A DNA stretch of 64,000 nucleotides from Myxococcales bacterium (GTDB lineage: Bacteria > Myxococcota_A > Polyangia > Nannocystales > Nannocystaceae), in NCBI GenBank assembly GCA_020633335.1, contig JACKDU010000005.1:372001-436000 (forward strand), given 5' to 3'. Positions 1 through 9,200 of this stretch are shown here, in pieces (within the stretch, counting starts at the first letter, position 1; each line of letters opens with the position of its first letter). The translations under genes and the position numbers were made by a program. The notes below the pieces were generated by a model. The model searched no databases, was not told where the DNA came from, and saw only the letters and a program-made list of their open reading frames with translations.

Positions 1-620
1 TCCTCGTTGGTCACGTTCTGGACGTAGACGTCGGCGCTCACCGGGTTGCTCCACCAATCGTCGTCGGTCCAGTCCTCCTCGGGCGGGCTGGTGGCGACCG
101 AGAGGCAGACCCCGGCGCAGGCGAGCGATCCCTCGAGGGCGCGGAGCGAGCCGCGGGGCACCGGCTTGCTCATCGACGGCGCGAGGACCCGCCAGGAGAG
201 CGCGAGCGCCGGGAGGGCGACGAGGTCGGTCGGGTCGACGGTGATCTTCCAGGGGAAGGCGACCATCCCCATCAGGCCGCTCCAGATCGACGCTGCCTCA
301 TGGGACAGGTTGATCGCAGCGAAGACCGCGCCGACCGCGAGGTGGCAGAGGAAGAGGCCGCGGCGCGAGCTCGTGCGGGTGAGCGCGGCGAGGAGCGCGG
401 GCGCGACCATCATCCCGGCGAAGTCGCTGAGCTTGCCGGTGAGGAGGTCGGGGAGGACGCCGGCGCCCTTGAGGAGGTGGTCGTTGATCCCGAGGGCGGC
501 GAGGGAGGCGATCCAGGCCGGGGTCAGGAGCGCGCGCTCGGGGCGGAGCGCGGCGACCTCGTCGGCGGCGGTGGGGGCAGAGGCGGAGGCGGAGGAAGCA
601 GGCCAGGTGAGAAGCGACAT
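1..620 (-). CDS. Hypothetical multi-pass membrane protein (3' end beyond window)
   Basis: An open frame starts at the ATG at 618-620 on the minus strand and runs off the left edge, giving at least 206 residues. The N-terminus is Ala/Ser-rich. It is followed by a motif around residues 42-63 containing NDHLLKGAGVLPDLLTGKLS and then DFAGMM. I recall this pattern from uncharacterised myxobacterial membrane proteins. Hydrophobic segments follow (around MMVAPALLAAL and LFLCHLAVGAVFAAI), then a Trp/Asp-rich stretch (EEDWTDDDWW) near the edge. GGAGAG lies just upstream of the ATG. Function unknown. The plus-strand frame over the same bases has no recognisable domain. Confidence 0.7.
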   Translation of the reverse strand, partial: MSLLTWPASSASASAPTAADEVAALRPERALLTPAWIASLAALGINDHLLKGAGVLPDLLTGKLSDFAGMMVAPALLAALTRTSSRRGLFLCHLAVGAVFAAINLSHEAASIWSGLMGMVAFPWKITVDPTDLVALPALALSWRVLAPSMSKPVPRGSLRALEGSLACAGVCLSVATSPPEEDWTDDDWWSNPVSADVYVQNVTNE

Positions 621-792
621 TGGTGACTCTCCGGCTGGGGTAGTCGCCGCCGACGGGGGGCGGTTCACCGATCCCTCGAGAAAATGTTGAAGGGCCGCAG
701 GAGGCCACTACGGGCCCTCTGGTGCCGCCGCGCTCTTTGCGCGCATGGGCCCGGGCGGGGCGAGAGCGCCCTCGCCGGGGCGGCCTCGGTAG

Positions 793-1650
793 CTACGCCG
801 CCGGGCCGCGCCCGAGCCCCGAGGCGACCACCGCCCCGGCCGCCAGGAGGTTCGCCAGCGGCAGGAGGAGGGGTCCGAGGAAGGGGATCAGGGCGAGGAG
901 CGCGAGGGTGAGGTAGCCGAGGAGGAGGGTCGCCAGGGTCGAGCCGCCGCGGAGGAAGGGGAGGGCGTCGCCCAGCCAGACCGCGAGCGTCGCCATCCCG
1001 GCGCCGAGGAGGACCAGGAGGAGGAGCGCGAGCGCCGGGATCAGCGGGATCCCGATCACCGAGACCGCGAGGACGACCGTCGCCGGGACCGTCAGGAGCG
1101 CGAGGAGGAGCCCGCTGAGCGCCGAGATGAGCGGCCGGCGATTCAGGAAGGACGCCGCCCGGCGGACCCGCGCGGGCGCGAGCGCGCCGACCAGGAAGGC
1201 GACGAGGAAGGAGCCGAGGAGCTGGAGCTCGGTGAAGAGGACGCCGAGGAGCGAGCGGGGGATCGACGGCAGGACGATCACCCGGCCGAGGGTCCGCTCG
1301 CTCAGGGTGCCGAGGTCGCCGGAGAGGTCGACCGCGTCGCCCTGGAGGACGGCGTCGCTGTCCCGAGAGACATGTCCTCCGACGCTGATCGCGTCGCCGC
1401 GGACGGCCGCGCCGGGGGCCAGCGAGACGTCGCCGCCGATCGCCACCGCGTCGCCGTCGACCTCGCCGTCGACCCGGAGGTCGCCGCCGATGACGACGAT
1501 CCCGTCGACCCGCTGGCCGGCGCCGACGACCTGATCGCGGCCGATCGCCACCGCGTCGACCTGGCGCTCGATCGCCACCCCGCCGGGCGCCGGCTCGTCG
1601 GCGACGAGGTCGGCCGAGAGGAGGGCGGCGGCGGCGAGGAGGGCGAGCAT
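793..1650 (-). CDS. Bactofilin-like beta-repeat membrane protein
   Basis: This is a 285-residue protein with an N-terminal signal-like segment (MLALLAAAALLSADLVA). Residues about 30-120 are a repetitive beta-helix-like region with spaced G-G-D/V-x-G units (for example VVIGGDLRVDGEVDGDAVAI), as in polymer-forming/bactofilin-type domains. The C-terminal half has about four membrane segments rich in Leu/Ala, including LISALSGLLLALLTVPATVV and a following Ile/Pro/Leu stretch. This arrangement (exported polymer-forming repeat plus C-terminal membrane block) is common in uncharacterised bacterial proteins. A structural or envelope-organising role is inference. It has no operon partner closer than 40 bases. 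Confidence 0.75.
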   Translation of the reverse strand: MLALLAAAALLSADLVADEPAPGGVAIERQVDAVAIGRDQVVGAGQRVDGIVVIGGDLRVDGEVDGDAVAIGGDVSLAPGAAVRGDAISVGGHVSRDSDAVLQGDAVDLSGDLGTLSERTLGRVIVLPSIPRSLLGVLFTELQLLGSFLVAFLVGALAPARVRRAASFLNRRPLISALSGLLLALLTVPATVVLAVSVIGIPLIPALALLLLVLLGAGMATLAVWLGDALPFLRGGSTLATLLLGYLTLALLALIPFLGPLLLPLANLLAAGAVVASGLGRGPAA

Positions 1651-1696
1651 CGGGCTTCAATCCTGCCCCGAGCCCGAGCCGGGGGGCGCGAAAAAA

Positions 1697-4078
1697 CTAC
1701 TCGGCGCGGCGATCGCTCCGCGGGTCGAGGGGGTCGAGCTGGATCGACCCGGTCAGCGGCGTGATCCCGAGGAGGTGGCTCCCCTCGCCGTCGACGATCA
1801 CGTGGTAGGTGCCGGCGGGGAGGCGGAGCTGGTGGGTGAGCTTCTCCGGCGCGAGGGTCTGGCGGCACATCATGACCTGCGGGACCTGGTCGCAGGTGGC
1901 GATGATCGAGGTGTAGAAGATGTGGCCGTTGCCGGCGCCGCCGGCCGAGACGAGGAGCGAGAGATCGGTCGGCTGGCTGAGCTGGAGCCGCCAGATCGAC
2001 TCCTCGGTGTCCTCGCCCGGGTGGTAGTTGAGGGGGTTGAGCTTGCCCTTGTCGGCGCCCTTGGGCGGCTCGTACCAGCGCGAGTCGGTCGCGCAGCGGG
2101 CGAGCGCGAAGGCGTTGGACTTCGGCACCGGCCGGGCGCTCTCGCTGATCTGGCCGAAGAGCGACGAGACGCCGGTCGCCGCGGTGTAGGTCCCGTCGCC
2201 GCCGAGCTCGAGGATCGGCGCCTTGGCGCAGGCCTCCTTGAGCGCCTCGCTCGCCGGGACGTCGACCCGGAAGGTGAGGGCGTCGACGCTCGGGTAGCGG
2301 TCGGGGGCCGGCCGGAAGATCCGCAGGGTGCGGACCTCGCCGGGCTCGAGCTGGGCGCTGACCCGGGCGCTCGCCTGCTCGCGCTCGCAGAGCGTGGAGG
2401 CGGGCTCATCACGCGTCGCCCAGGCCAGGCGCGGGCTGTAGGGCCCGCTCTGGGCGCCGCTCTCGAGCGACCGGAGGCTCACCGAGAGGGCGGTCGCGCC
2501 GGCCTCGCGGGGCGCCCGGACCGGGATGCTGGTGAAGGCGAGGTCGCGGTCGCCGCAGCGGACCTGCTCGCGCGCCGCCAGCATGTCGACGAGGCGGACG
2601 TCGAGGGCGCGGTCGCGGAGCTCGACCGGCTCGGGCCGGCTCAGCGGCTCGAAGGCGCCGCGGAGGGTGAAGCGGTGGATCTTCTCGCTGGTGCTGTCGA
2701 GGCGGCGGCGACCGGCGACCGCGAGCCCGTCGACCGCGAGGTAGTAGCGCCCGCGCGGGAGGGCGACGTGGAGGGTCGAGGTCAGGATGTCCTGGCGGGC
2801 GCCGGAGCGCGTGTCCTCGAAGAGCACGGCCGACGCGTCGCAGCTGATCTCGCGGAGCCAGACCTGCTCGCCCTCCTCGCCGCGGACCACGAGGTCGCCG
2901 TCGCTCGGCGCGTCGGTCTCGGCGTAGAGCGAGAGCACCAGCGGCATCTCGAGCTCGCTCTCGGCGCTCACCCGCAGCCAGCCGCCGCCCGTGTCGGTCT
3001 CGGAGTAGAGCGCGGGATCGCTGAGATCGAGGCTGTAGAGGCGCTCCTGCGAGCCGTCGCCGCCGCAGCGCGAGCGGAGGTTGTCGCCGGCGGCGGCGCG
3101 CGAGTCGTCGCCGACCGCGAAGGTGCGATCGGAGCGGACCTCGAGGGCCTCGACGGTCGGCGGGCGGGGGGCGACGAGGCGGCCGGTCGGGGTCTCGGTC
3201 GCCACCAGCTGGAGCTGGAGGGCCGCGCCCTTGCCCTGGCTCAGGGCCGACGCGACCTCGGGATCGAGGGGCCCCATCGCCCGCGGCCACCAGCGGATCC
3301 CGGCGTTCACCGACCACTCGTCGGCGGTCTCGACGATCACCTGGACGTCGCGGTTGCTCACGCCCTGGCGGGCCGCGAGGAGCTCGCCGTGCTCGTCGGT
3401 GACCAGGAGCTCGACCCAGCCGTCGTTAAAGGTGTCGGTCATCTCGACCCGGAGCGCGTAGGGCTGCCCCGGGCGCACGGGGATCCGCCGCCAGGTGCGG
3501 GCCCAGGCGCTCGACTCCTGGAGGCTGCGGTACATCGGCACCGCGCCGATCTGGGCCTCGACCTGCTTGAGCTCGTGCTCGAGCTTGTTGATCCGGCGGT
3601 GGAGCTCGGTGTCGGCGCCCAGCGGGATCAGCGGGAAGTCGCTGCGGATCGCCCAGCGGTGGGCGAAGAAGACGGCGACCGTGGCGATCGCCGAGAGGAT
3701 GAAGACCCGGCGCTTGGCGTGCTTGACCCGGTGGTGATCATCGATCTCGGGGATCGCCGCGACCACCCAGCGGAGGAGCGAGGAGATCAACGCGATCCCG
3801 CCGACCCCGCCGAGGAGCACCTCGAGGTTCTTCTCGCCGTAGAGGACCAGGGCGATCGTCGTCCCCAGGAGGCCGCCGAAGGTGAGGGCGAGGATGAGCT
3901 GGTAGAGGAGCGCGCCGCTCCGTTCGAAGAGGAAGGCGGCGACGCGGGCGGCGTTGGTGGTGGTCGTCGCGGGGGGAGGCGCGGGCGCGGCCTCCGGCTT
4001 CGACGCGGCGCTCGTCGCGTCGGTCGCAGGCGCTGCTTCGCTCGAGGGCGCCGCGGTCGGTCGCGTGTCGTCGGTCAT
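1697..4078 (-). CDS. Large membrane-anchored envelope protein of unknown function
   Basis: The protein has about 793 residues. I chose the ATG at 4076-4078 (MTDDTRPTAAP); an in-frame extension upstream to 4144 adds 22 residues without family character. Residues 1-50 are Ala/Pro/Thr-rich and probably cytoplasmic. Three hydrophobic segments follow between about residues 50 and 150 (LLYQLILALTFGGLLGTTIA, a Gly/Ile/Leu segment and VFILSAIATVAVFFAHRW). A short predicted coiled coil comes next (LHRRINKLEHELKQVEAQIG). The remaining ~600 residues look like repeated beta-sandwich units with phrases such as LPRGRYYLAVDG and LPAGTYHVIVDG, reminiscent of PPC-type pre-peptidase C-terminal domains. There is no catalytic motif. 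A role in the envelope is inferred. Confidence 0.75.
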   Translation of the reverse strand: MTDDTRPTAAPSSEAAPATDATSAASKPEAAPAPPPATTTTNAARVAAFLFERSGALLYQLILALTFGGLLGTTIALVLYGEKNLEVLLGGVGGIALISSLLRWVVAAIPEIDDHHRVKHAKRRVFILSAIATVAVFFAHRWAIRSDFPLIPLGADTELHRRINKLEHELKQVEAQIGAVPMYRSLQESSAWARTWRRIPVRPGQPYALRVEMTDTFNDGWVELLVTDEHGELLAARQGVSNRDVQVIVETADEWSVNAGIRWWPRAMGPLDPEVASALSQGKGAALQLQLVATETPTGRLVAPRPPTVEALEVRSDRTFAVGDDSRAAAGDNLRSRCGGDGSQERLYSLDLSDPALYSETDTGGGWLRVSAESELEMPLVLSLYAETDAPSDGDLVVRGEEGEQVWLREISCDASAVLFEDTRSGARQDILTSTLHVALPRGRYYLAVDGLAVAGRRRLDSTSEKIHRFTLRGAFEPLSRPEPVELRDRALDVRLVDMLAAREQVRCGDRDLAFTSIPVRAPREAGATALSVSLRSLESGAQSGPYSPRLAWATRDEPASTLCEREQASARVSAQLEPGEVRTLRIFRPAPDRYPSVDALTFRVDVPASEALKEACAKAPILELGGDGTYTAATGVSSLFGQISESARPVPKSNAFALARCATDSRWYEPPKGADKGKLNPLNYHPGEDTEESIWRLQLSQPTDLSLLVSAGGAGNGHIFYTSIIATCDQVPQVMMCRQTLAPEKLTHQLRLPAGTYHVIVDGEGSHLLGITPLTGSIQLDPLDPRSDRRAE

Positions 4079-4162
4079 CGTCGCGTGATCGACGATCTGC
4101 CAGGGCGGACGGGGGGTCAAGGTGCAAAGGCGCTCGTCGCGCAATTCCCCTCAGGGACGCGA

Positions 4163-4188
4163 GCGGCGAGGCGTCAGCGCCTCGCCGC
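4163..4188. terminator. Perfect 11-bp hairpin after the ArsC-like selenoprotein gene
   Basis: GCGGCGAGGCG (4163-4173) and CGCCTCGCCGC (4178-4188) pair perfectly around a TCAG loop. The hairpin lies 30 bases beyond the stop of the minus-strand selenoprotein gene. There is no U-run, so termination may depend on Rho or on structure alone. Confidence 0.5.
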
Positions 4189-4217
4189 CCGGGCCTCAGC
4201 CGGGCCTCGCCCGGGCC

Positions 4218-4574
4218 TCAGCCGGCCCCCAGCGCCTCGTCCACGAGCCCGGGATCGAAGCCGATCACCAGGACCTCGCCGATCCGGATCGCCGGCGCCC
4301 GGAGCTTGCCGCTGGGGCCGAGGAGGTGGGCGAGGAGGAGCTCGTCGGTGGTCGCCGGATCGGCGAGCCGGAGCCGGGTGATCTTCTTGCCCTTGGCGGC
4401 CCACACCTCGGCGGCCTGCCGGGCGAGCGCGAGGGCCTCGTCCGCGTCGTAGCGGACCTTGTTGGCGATGGTTGTCTCGGCGATCGCCACGCCGCTCTTC
4501 GCAAGGAACTCCTGCGATCGGCTGCAGGTCGTTCAATTCTTGCGGTGGTAGTACCAGGTGATCGTGTCGGTCAT
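4218..4574 (-). CDS. ArsC-like thioredoxin-fold selenoprotein (UxxC, in-frame TGA)
   Basis: The gene reads from the ATG at 4572-4574 to a TGA stop at 4218-4220, 118 residues if the in-frame TGA at 4533-4535 is decoded as selenocysteine (U14). The N-terminus is then TITWYYHRKNUTTCSRSQEF. This has the beta-strand, redox motif, helix layout of ArsC/glutaredoxin-like proteins, with U-T-T-C in place of CxxC. Downstream features fit the family: a Leu-rich central helix, and LLGPSGKLRAPAIRIG with the cis-Pro-like P, then VLVIGFDPG. NCBI annotation has an 'ArsC family (seleno)protein' class (recalled). GGAGGG precedes the ATG. Ignoring the TGA gives a 90-residue fragment from a GTG at 4490 that lacks strand 1 and the redox centre. 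A SECIS-like hairpin follows the TGA. The reductase substrate is unknown. Confidence 0.88.
4500..4535 (-). promoter_or_regulatory. Sec TGA codon with candidate bacterial SECIS hairpin
   Basis: On the minus strand the TGA (4533-4535) is followed by two mutually exclusive hairpins. Hairpin A pairs GAAC, which includes the last two bases of the TGA, with GTTC, and CCTGC with GCAGG, around an 8-base loop (4534 to 4506). Hairpin B pairs CGCAGG with CCTTGCG, with one bulged T, around an AGTT loop (4516 to 4500). Its loop lies 23-26 bases after the TGA, inside the spacing I recall for bacterial SECIS loops. Which one SelB would bind cannot be decided by eye. Confidence 0.65.
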
Positions 4575-4627
4575 GCGCTCCGCCCTCCCTGGCGGTGGTT
4601 TCCAGGCGTATGCCTGAACGACGGCGC

Positions 4628-5287
4628 TCAGGCAACCCCGGCGAGGCCGAGCTCGAGGATCCGCCGCAGCGCCGGCGTCGGCCGCTCGCGGGCCGCGGCG
4701 ACCCGGGCGGCGAAGGCGTCGGCGCTGACGTGGTGGATCGTCGAGGTGATCGGCCCGACCTCGGGGTAGACCTCGTCGAGCGCGCCGATCGCCACGCCGC
4801 CGACCCGCGCGAGGAAGGCGTGGGCCGCCCGGTTGATCACCGGGGCGGCGACCGTCGTCGTCAGCGCGTGGCGGTGGCCGCCGGCGAAGAGCGAGGCGAA
4901 GACCCGGAGGCCGAGCGCGCCCCCGTAGAGGCGCGGGAGGGCCCCCGGGAGGACGGCGATCTGATCGAGGTAGGCGATCGGCTCGTCGATGATCGCGGCC
5001 GCGTCGAAGCCCTCGCCCCAGGCGATCGCCGATTGCCGCTGCCAGAGCGGCGAGGCCCGGAGGACAGGATCGGGGAGCGCGGTGGCGAAGCCGACCGGGC
5101 GGCCGTCGAGCTCGAGCACCCAGACCTCGCCGACGGCGATCTGCTGGCGGTAGCCCTCGGCGCTGGCGCCGAGGAGGAAGCCGCCGCGCCCCTCGGCGCC
5201 GGCGAGCGGGAGGGCGCGCTTGATCTCGAGGAGGGCGTCGACGTCATCGAGGTCGGCGCGGCGGAGGGTCGCGTTGGCGTCGATCAT
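4628..5287 (-). CDS. GNAT-family N-acetyltransferase
   Basis: The protein has 219 residues. The N-terminal pattern (TLRRADLDDVDALLEIKRAL) is typical of GNAT strand 1/helix 1. Central strands (VWVLELDGRPVGFATAL) are followed by IAYLDQIAVLPGALPRLYGG, whose Q-I-A-V-x-P-x-x-x-x-x-G is the acetyl-CoA pyrophosphate-binding motif A, though less basic than usual. It transfers an acyl group to an unknown amine. Its ATG overlaps the stop of the upstream desaturase gene by 4 bases (ATGA at 5284-5287), so the two are almost certainly co-transcribed and translationally coupled. Confidence 0.8.
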   Translation of the reverse strand: MIDANATLRRADLDDVDALLEIKRALPLAGAEGRGGFLLGASAEGYRQQIAVGEVWVLELDGRPVGFATALPDPVLRASPLWQRQSAIAWGEGFDAAAIIDEPIAYLDQIAVLPGALPRLYGGALGLRVFASLFAGGHRHALTTTVAAPVINRAAHAFLARVGGVAIGALDEVYPEVGPITSTIHHVSADAFAARVAAARERPTPALRRILELGLAGVA

Positions 5288-6267
5288 GGCTCTCCCGGAT
5301 GGGCGTCACTCGCGTCGGTCGCGTCGGTCGCGTCGATGATCCGCGGGCCGCGGAGCTGACGGAGGATCGCCGCGCCGATCGTCGAGACCTTCTGGTTGGC
5401 CGCCAGCGCCGGGCTCGGCGGCCGGCGCTCGGCCGGCAGGCGGTGCCAGGGCAGCGACGCGTCGGCGTGGTGGGTCGCGTGCTCGTTGAAGTTGAGGAGC
5501 CACCACGAGAGCGCCCGGTTCGGCGCGAGCGAGCGGACGTTGTCGCGGACCGGCGAGCCGTAGCTGGTGTCGTAGTGGTAGATGTAGACGAGGAGCGAGT
5601 AGACCCAGGCGAAGGCGAGGAAGGGCCAGCCGAGGGTGAGCGCCCAGACCTCGGCGCCGAGGCCGTAGGCGACCGCGAGGTGGAGGCCGACGCCGGCGGC
5701 GAAGGTGGCGATCGACGCCCAGCGATCGCCGGCGCTCCACCCCTCGAAGGCCGGCGAGACCCGGCGGGCGACCCTGAGCGGGAGCGCGAGGAAGAGGACC
5801 ACCGAGACCAGGGAGTGGATGAACCAGCCGCCGCCGAAGACCGCGAGGTACCAGACGATCCGGCAGTAGAGACGGCGGAGCGGGCCGGCGCCGGCGGGGA
5901 CGACGAAGGTGTCGAGCGCCGAGGTGTGGTGATCGCGGCGGTTTTGGCCGTGGTGGAAGCGGTGGATCTTGCGATAGACCCGCAGCGGCACCATCAGCGG
6001 CAGGAGCACGAGCTGGCCGACGAGGTCGTTGAGCCGGCGATCCTCCGGGAAGAGCTTGTGGTGGACCGCCTCGTGGCCGACGACGTAGAGGCGGTGGAGC
6101 CAGCAGCCCTGGAGCGCGCAGACGAGGGCGACGAGGGGCCGCGGGAGCGCGGGCTCGTGGGCGACGGCGACCGCGAGCCCGCCGAGGCCGAGGAGCACGG
6201 CGGCGGTCTCGAGGAGGAGGCGGGCGGTGATCGCCCGGTGCAGCGCCTGGTCGCTCGTGGAGGCCAC
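5284..6267 (-). CDS. Membrane fatty-acid desaturase-family protein
   Basis: This 327-residue integral membrane protein has the three histidine boxes of the membrane di-iron desaturase/hydroxylase family: GHEAVHH (about residue 65), HRFHHGQN (about 105) and NEHATHH (about 265). Several hydrophobic segments separate them. The family introduces double bonds or hydroxyls into acyl chains or carotenoids using O2 and electrons from ferredoxin or cytochrome. The start is a GTG at 6265-6267. It forms a pair with the overlapping downstream GNAT gene. The substrate is not evident; fatty acyl lipid is the most likely guess. Confidence 0.85.
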   Translation of the reverse strand: MASTSDQALHRAITARLLLETAAVLLGLGGLAVAVAHEPALPRPLVALVCALQGCWLHRLYVVGHEAVHHKLFPEDRRLNDLVGQLVLLPLMVPLRVYRKIHRFHHGQNRRDHHTSALDTFVVPAGAGPLRRLYCRIVWYLAVFGGGWFIHSLVSVVLFLALPLRVARRVSPAFEGWSAGDRWASIATFAAGVGLHLAVAYGLGAEVWALTLGWPFLAFAWVYSLLVYIYHYDTSYGSPVRDNVRSLAPNRALSWWLLNFNEHATHHADASLPWHRLPAERRPPSPALAANQKVSTIGAAILRQLRGPRIIDATDATDASDAHPGEP

Positions 6268-6278
6268 GGTCGGGGAGT

Positions 6279-9200
6279 CTACGCGCTGGCGGCGGGCCGG
6301 CGAAGCGGGAGCTCGACGGTGAAGCGTGAGCCCTCGCCGGGGCGCGAGCCGACCGCGATCGTCCCGCCGTGGGCCTCGCAGATGTGACGGGTGACCGCGA
6401 GCGAGACGCCGGAGCCTTCGTAGGCGCGGGTGGTCGAGTCGTCGGCCTGGGTGAAGGCGTCGAAGAGGCGGGGCATGTGCTCGTCGGCGATGCCGATCCC
6501 GGTGTCGCGGACGACCAGCTCGAGGAGCGGCGGCTGGTGGCCGGGATCGGTCGCCAGCCGGAGCTCGACCTCGCCGGCCTCGGTGAAGCGGATCGCGTTG
6601 TCGAGGAGCGAGCGGAGGCAGAAGCGGAGGCGGATCCGATCGCCGAGGATCGGCCCGGGGTCGTCGACGTCGATCGTCAGCCGGTTGCCGCGATCGCGGG
6701 CGCTGGGTCCGAGCTCCGAGACGACCTCGGCGACCAGCTCGCGGAGGTCGACGATCTCGTCGGCGATCTCGAAGGTCCCCCCCTCGATCCGCGAGAGCTC
6801 GAGCGCGCTCTCGAGGGTCCGCTCGAGGCGGAGCGCGGCCGTCCGGATGCTCCCGAGGTCGTCGGTGAAGTTGGCGACGTGGCCGTCCTCGAGCTCCTCC
6901 TCGATCAGCTCGGTGTAGCCGATGATCGCGTTGAGCGGCGTCCGCAGCTCGTGACTCATGTTCATCAGGAAGCGGGTCTTGGCCTGGTCGGCGGAGACCG
7001 CCTCGCGGCGGGCGCGGTCGAGCGAGTCGTAGAGGCGGGCGTTGTCGATCGAGATCGCGACCTGGGCGGCGAGCTGGTTGAGGAGCTCGAGGCGGTCGTC
7101 GGTGAAGACGTCGGTCGCCAGGTTGTTCTCGAGGTAGAGGACCCCGCTCACCTTGCCCTGCTGGGAGATCGGCAGGCAGAGCACCGACTTGAGCGCCTGC
7201 TCGCGGACGTAGGGGTCCTTGGTGAAGGCGCCGCTCTCGGCCGCGTGATCGAGGACGACCTTGTCGCCGGCGCGGGCGACGTACTTGATGATCGAGAGCG
7301 GGAGGTCGCTCTGGGCCTCGATCGGCGTCGAGCCGAGGACCTCGACGTGCTCGGGGTCGATCGATCCCTCGCCCTCGATCAGGAGGCGGCCCTCGCTCTC
7401 GAGGACGAGGAAGCAGCGGCGGGCGCCGGCGCTCTCCATCACGATCCGGACGAGCGCGCGGAGGAGGCGCTCGAGGACGATCTCGCCGGAGAGCGCCTGG
7501 GTCGCCTTGATCACGGTGCCGAGATCGAGGGACTTCGAGCCGCTGCCGTCGACCGGCACCAGCGTCGAGGTCTCGGTGTGCAGCGGGCTCGGGCGCGGGC
7601 GCTCGGCCGGGCTCAGGGTCGGGGTCGGCGGCGTGCGGTCGCCGTAGACCGCCCGCAGGCTGGCGATCTTGGCGGCGGCGCCCATCTCGTCGTAGGCGGC
7701 GATCGCCTGGTCGACGTAGTGCTCGACGAGGAAGGTGATCCCCTGGCTCTGGAGCACCCGGGCGGCGAGCTCTGCGGCGACGCCGACGCGGTGGGGATCG
7801 TCGGTGTCGAGGGCCTCGGTGATCGCCAGGTTGAGGAGCGGCAGGACCTCGTTCTCCTCGCCGCGGACCCAGGCGTGGGCGGCGGCGGCGATCTTCCAGC
7901 GGGGGCCGTAGCTCGCGGGGGCGGCGGCCGCCCAGCCCTCGAGGCGCTCCACCAGGATGGAGAGCGTCGCCAGCATGCGGCCGCGATCCTCGGGGCCGGC
8001 CTGGGAGGCGAGCTCGGCGAGGTTCACCGCGGCGAAGAAGTCGAGGTCGACGCGGGTCGGCACCGCCCGGACGGCGGTGATCGCCTGGGTCGCGGCTTCG
8101 AACTGGATCTGGGCCTCCGCGTGCTCACCGGCGTGGAAGAGGAGGATCCCGCGGTAGAGCGGGATGTAGAAGCCGCCCATCGTCCGCCGGAAGCGGGTCG
8201 CCGAGGCGGCGAGCTCCTCCTCGCCGTCGTCCTCGGCGCGGAGGCGGGTCGGCACCGGTCCGGGGCCGCGGAGGGCGCGGCAGAGCCCCGCGAGCGCGCC
8301 GACGAAGGCCTCGCCCTCGCGCTCGCCGATGCCCCCGAGGAAGGCGCTCTGCTCGGCCGCGAGGTCGAGGATCCGCCCGAGGTTCTCGCCGCCGAGGAAG
8401 GCGAAGGGCGGGATGTGGTTGCCGCAGAAGCTCGCGTAGAGGAGATCGCCGCTGGCGAGCGCCGCCCGGTAGCCGCGCTCGAGGCGGGCCCGGGCCTCGC
8501 GGAGGGGGCCGGACCAGGGCAGGGTGAAGAGGCCGACGAGGAGATCGACGCGCGCCTCGATCGCCGGGCTCGGGTGGGCAGCGAGGAGCTCGTCGGCGAT
8601 CTCACCGAGCTCGCGGGCGGCCGCGCGCTCCCCCGGCCGGCTGGCGAGGACGAGCCCGTAGCCGGCGATCCCGTAGGCCGAGTGCTCGGTGCGCCCGCGC
8701 TCGAGCGTGAGGTTGGCGAGGCGGAGGAGGATGATCGCCGCGAGCTTGAAGTCGGTGAAGTAGGCCGCCGGCGTCATGTGCATCAGGACGCTGTGGGCGA
8801 CGTGGACGCGGCGCTCGTTGGACTCCGGCAGCTCGAGGAAGGCGCGCTTGCCCCGGCGGCGGAGGTTCCAGCGGAGGCGGACGACCTCGACGCCGAGCGC
8901 CGCCCGGGTGCCGCGGGTCGGGACGTCGGCGCCGACCAGCGCGAGCGCGGCGTGGCCGGTGGCGAGCGCGTCGGTGAAGCGACGGAGGGCGATCTCGCGG
9001 CCGATCTTGAAGATCAGGAGCTCGGCGCGCTCGAGCGGCGACGGGGTCTCGGCGAGGGCGCGATCGAAGAGCGACTGCGCCGACGCGACCTCGCCGAGCA
9101 CCTGTCGGACCTCGGCGAGGCTCAGGTGGACGCCGAGCATCAGCTCGTGCTCGCGCTCCCACGAGCCCTGCGGCATCACCTCGAGCGCCTGGCTCAGGTT

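Noticed and set aside
1775..4381. Very long open frame on the plus strand opposite the large envelope protein
   Set aside because: Composition is dominated by Gly/Arg/Ala/Val/Asp as expected for antisense readings of GC-rich genes; no domain or signal, and the minus strand has clear membrane and beta-domain features.
4218..4490. Stand-alone 90-residue gene starting at GTG 4490
   Set aside because: It lacks strand 1 and the redox motif. The preceding codons up to ATG 4574 continue the fold if TGA is read as Sec.
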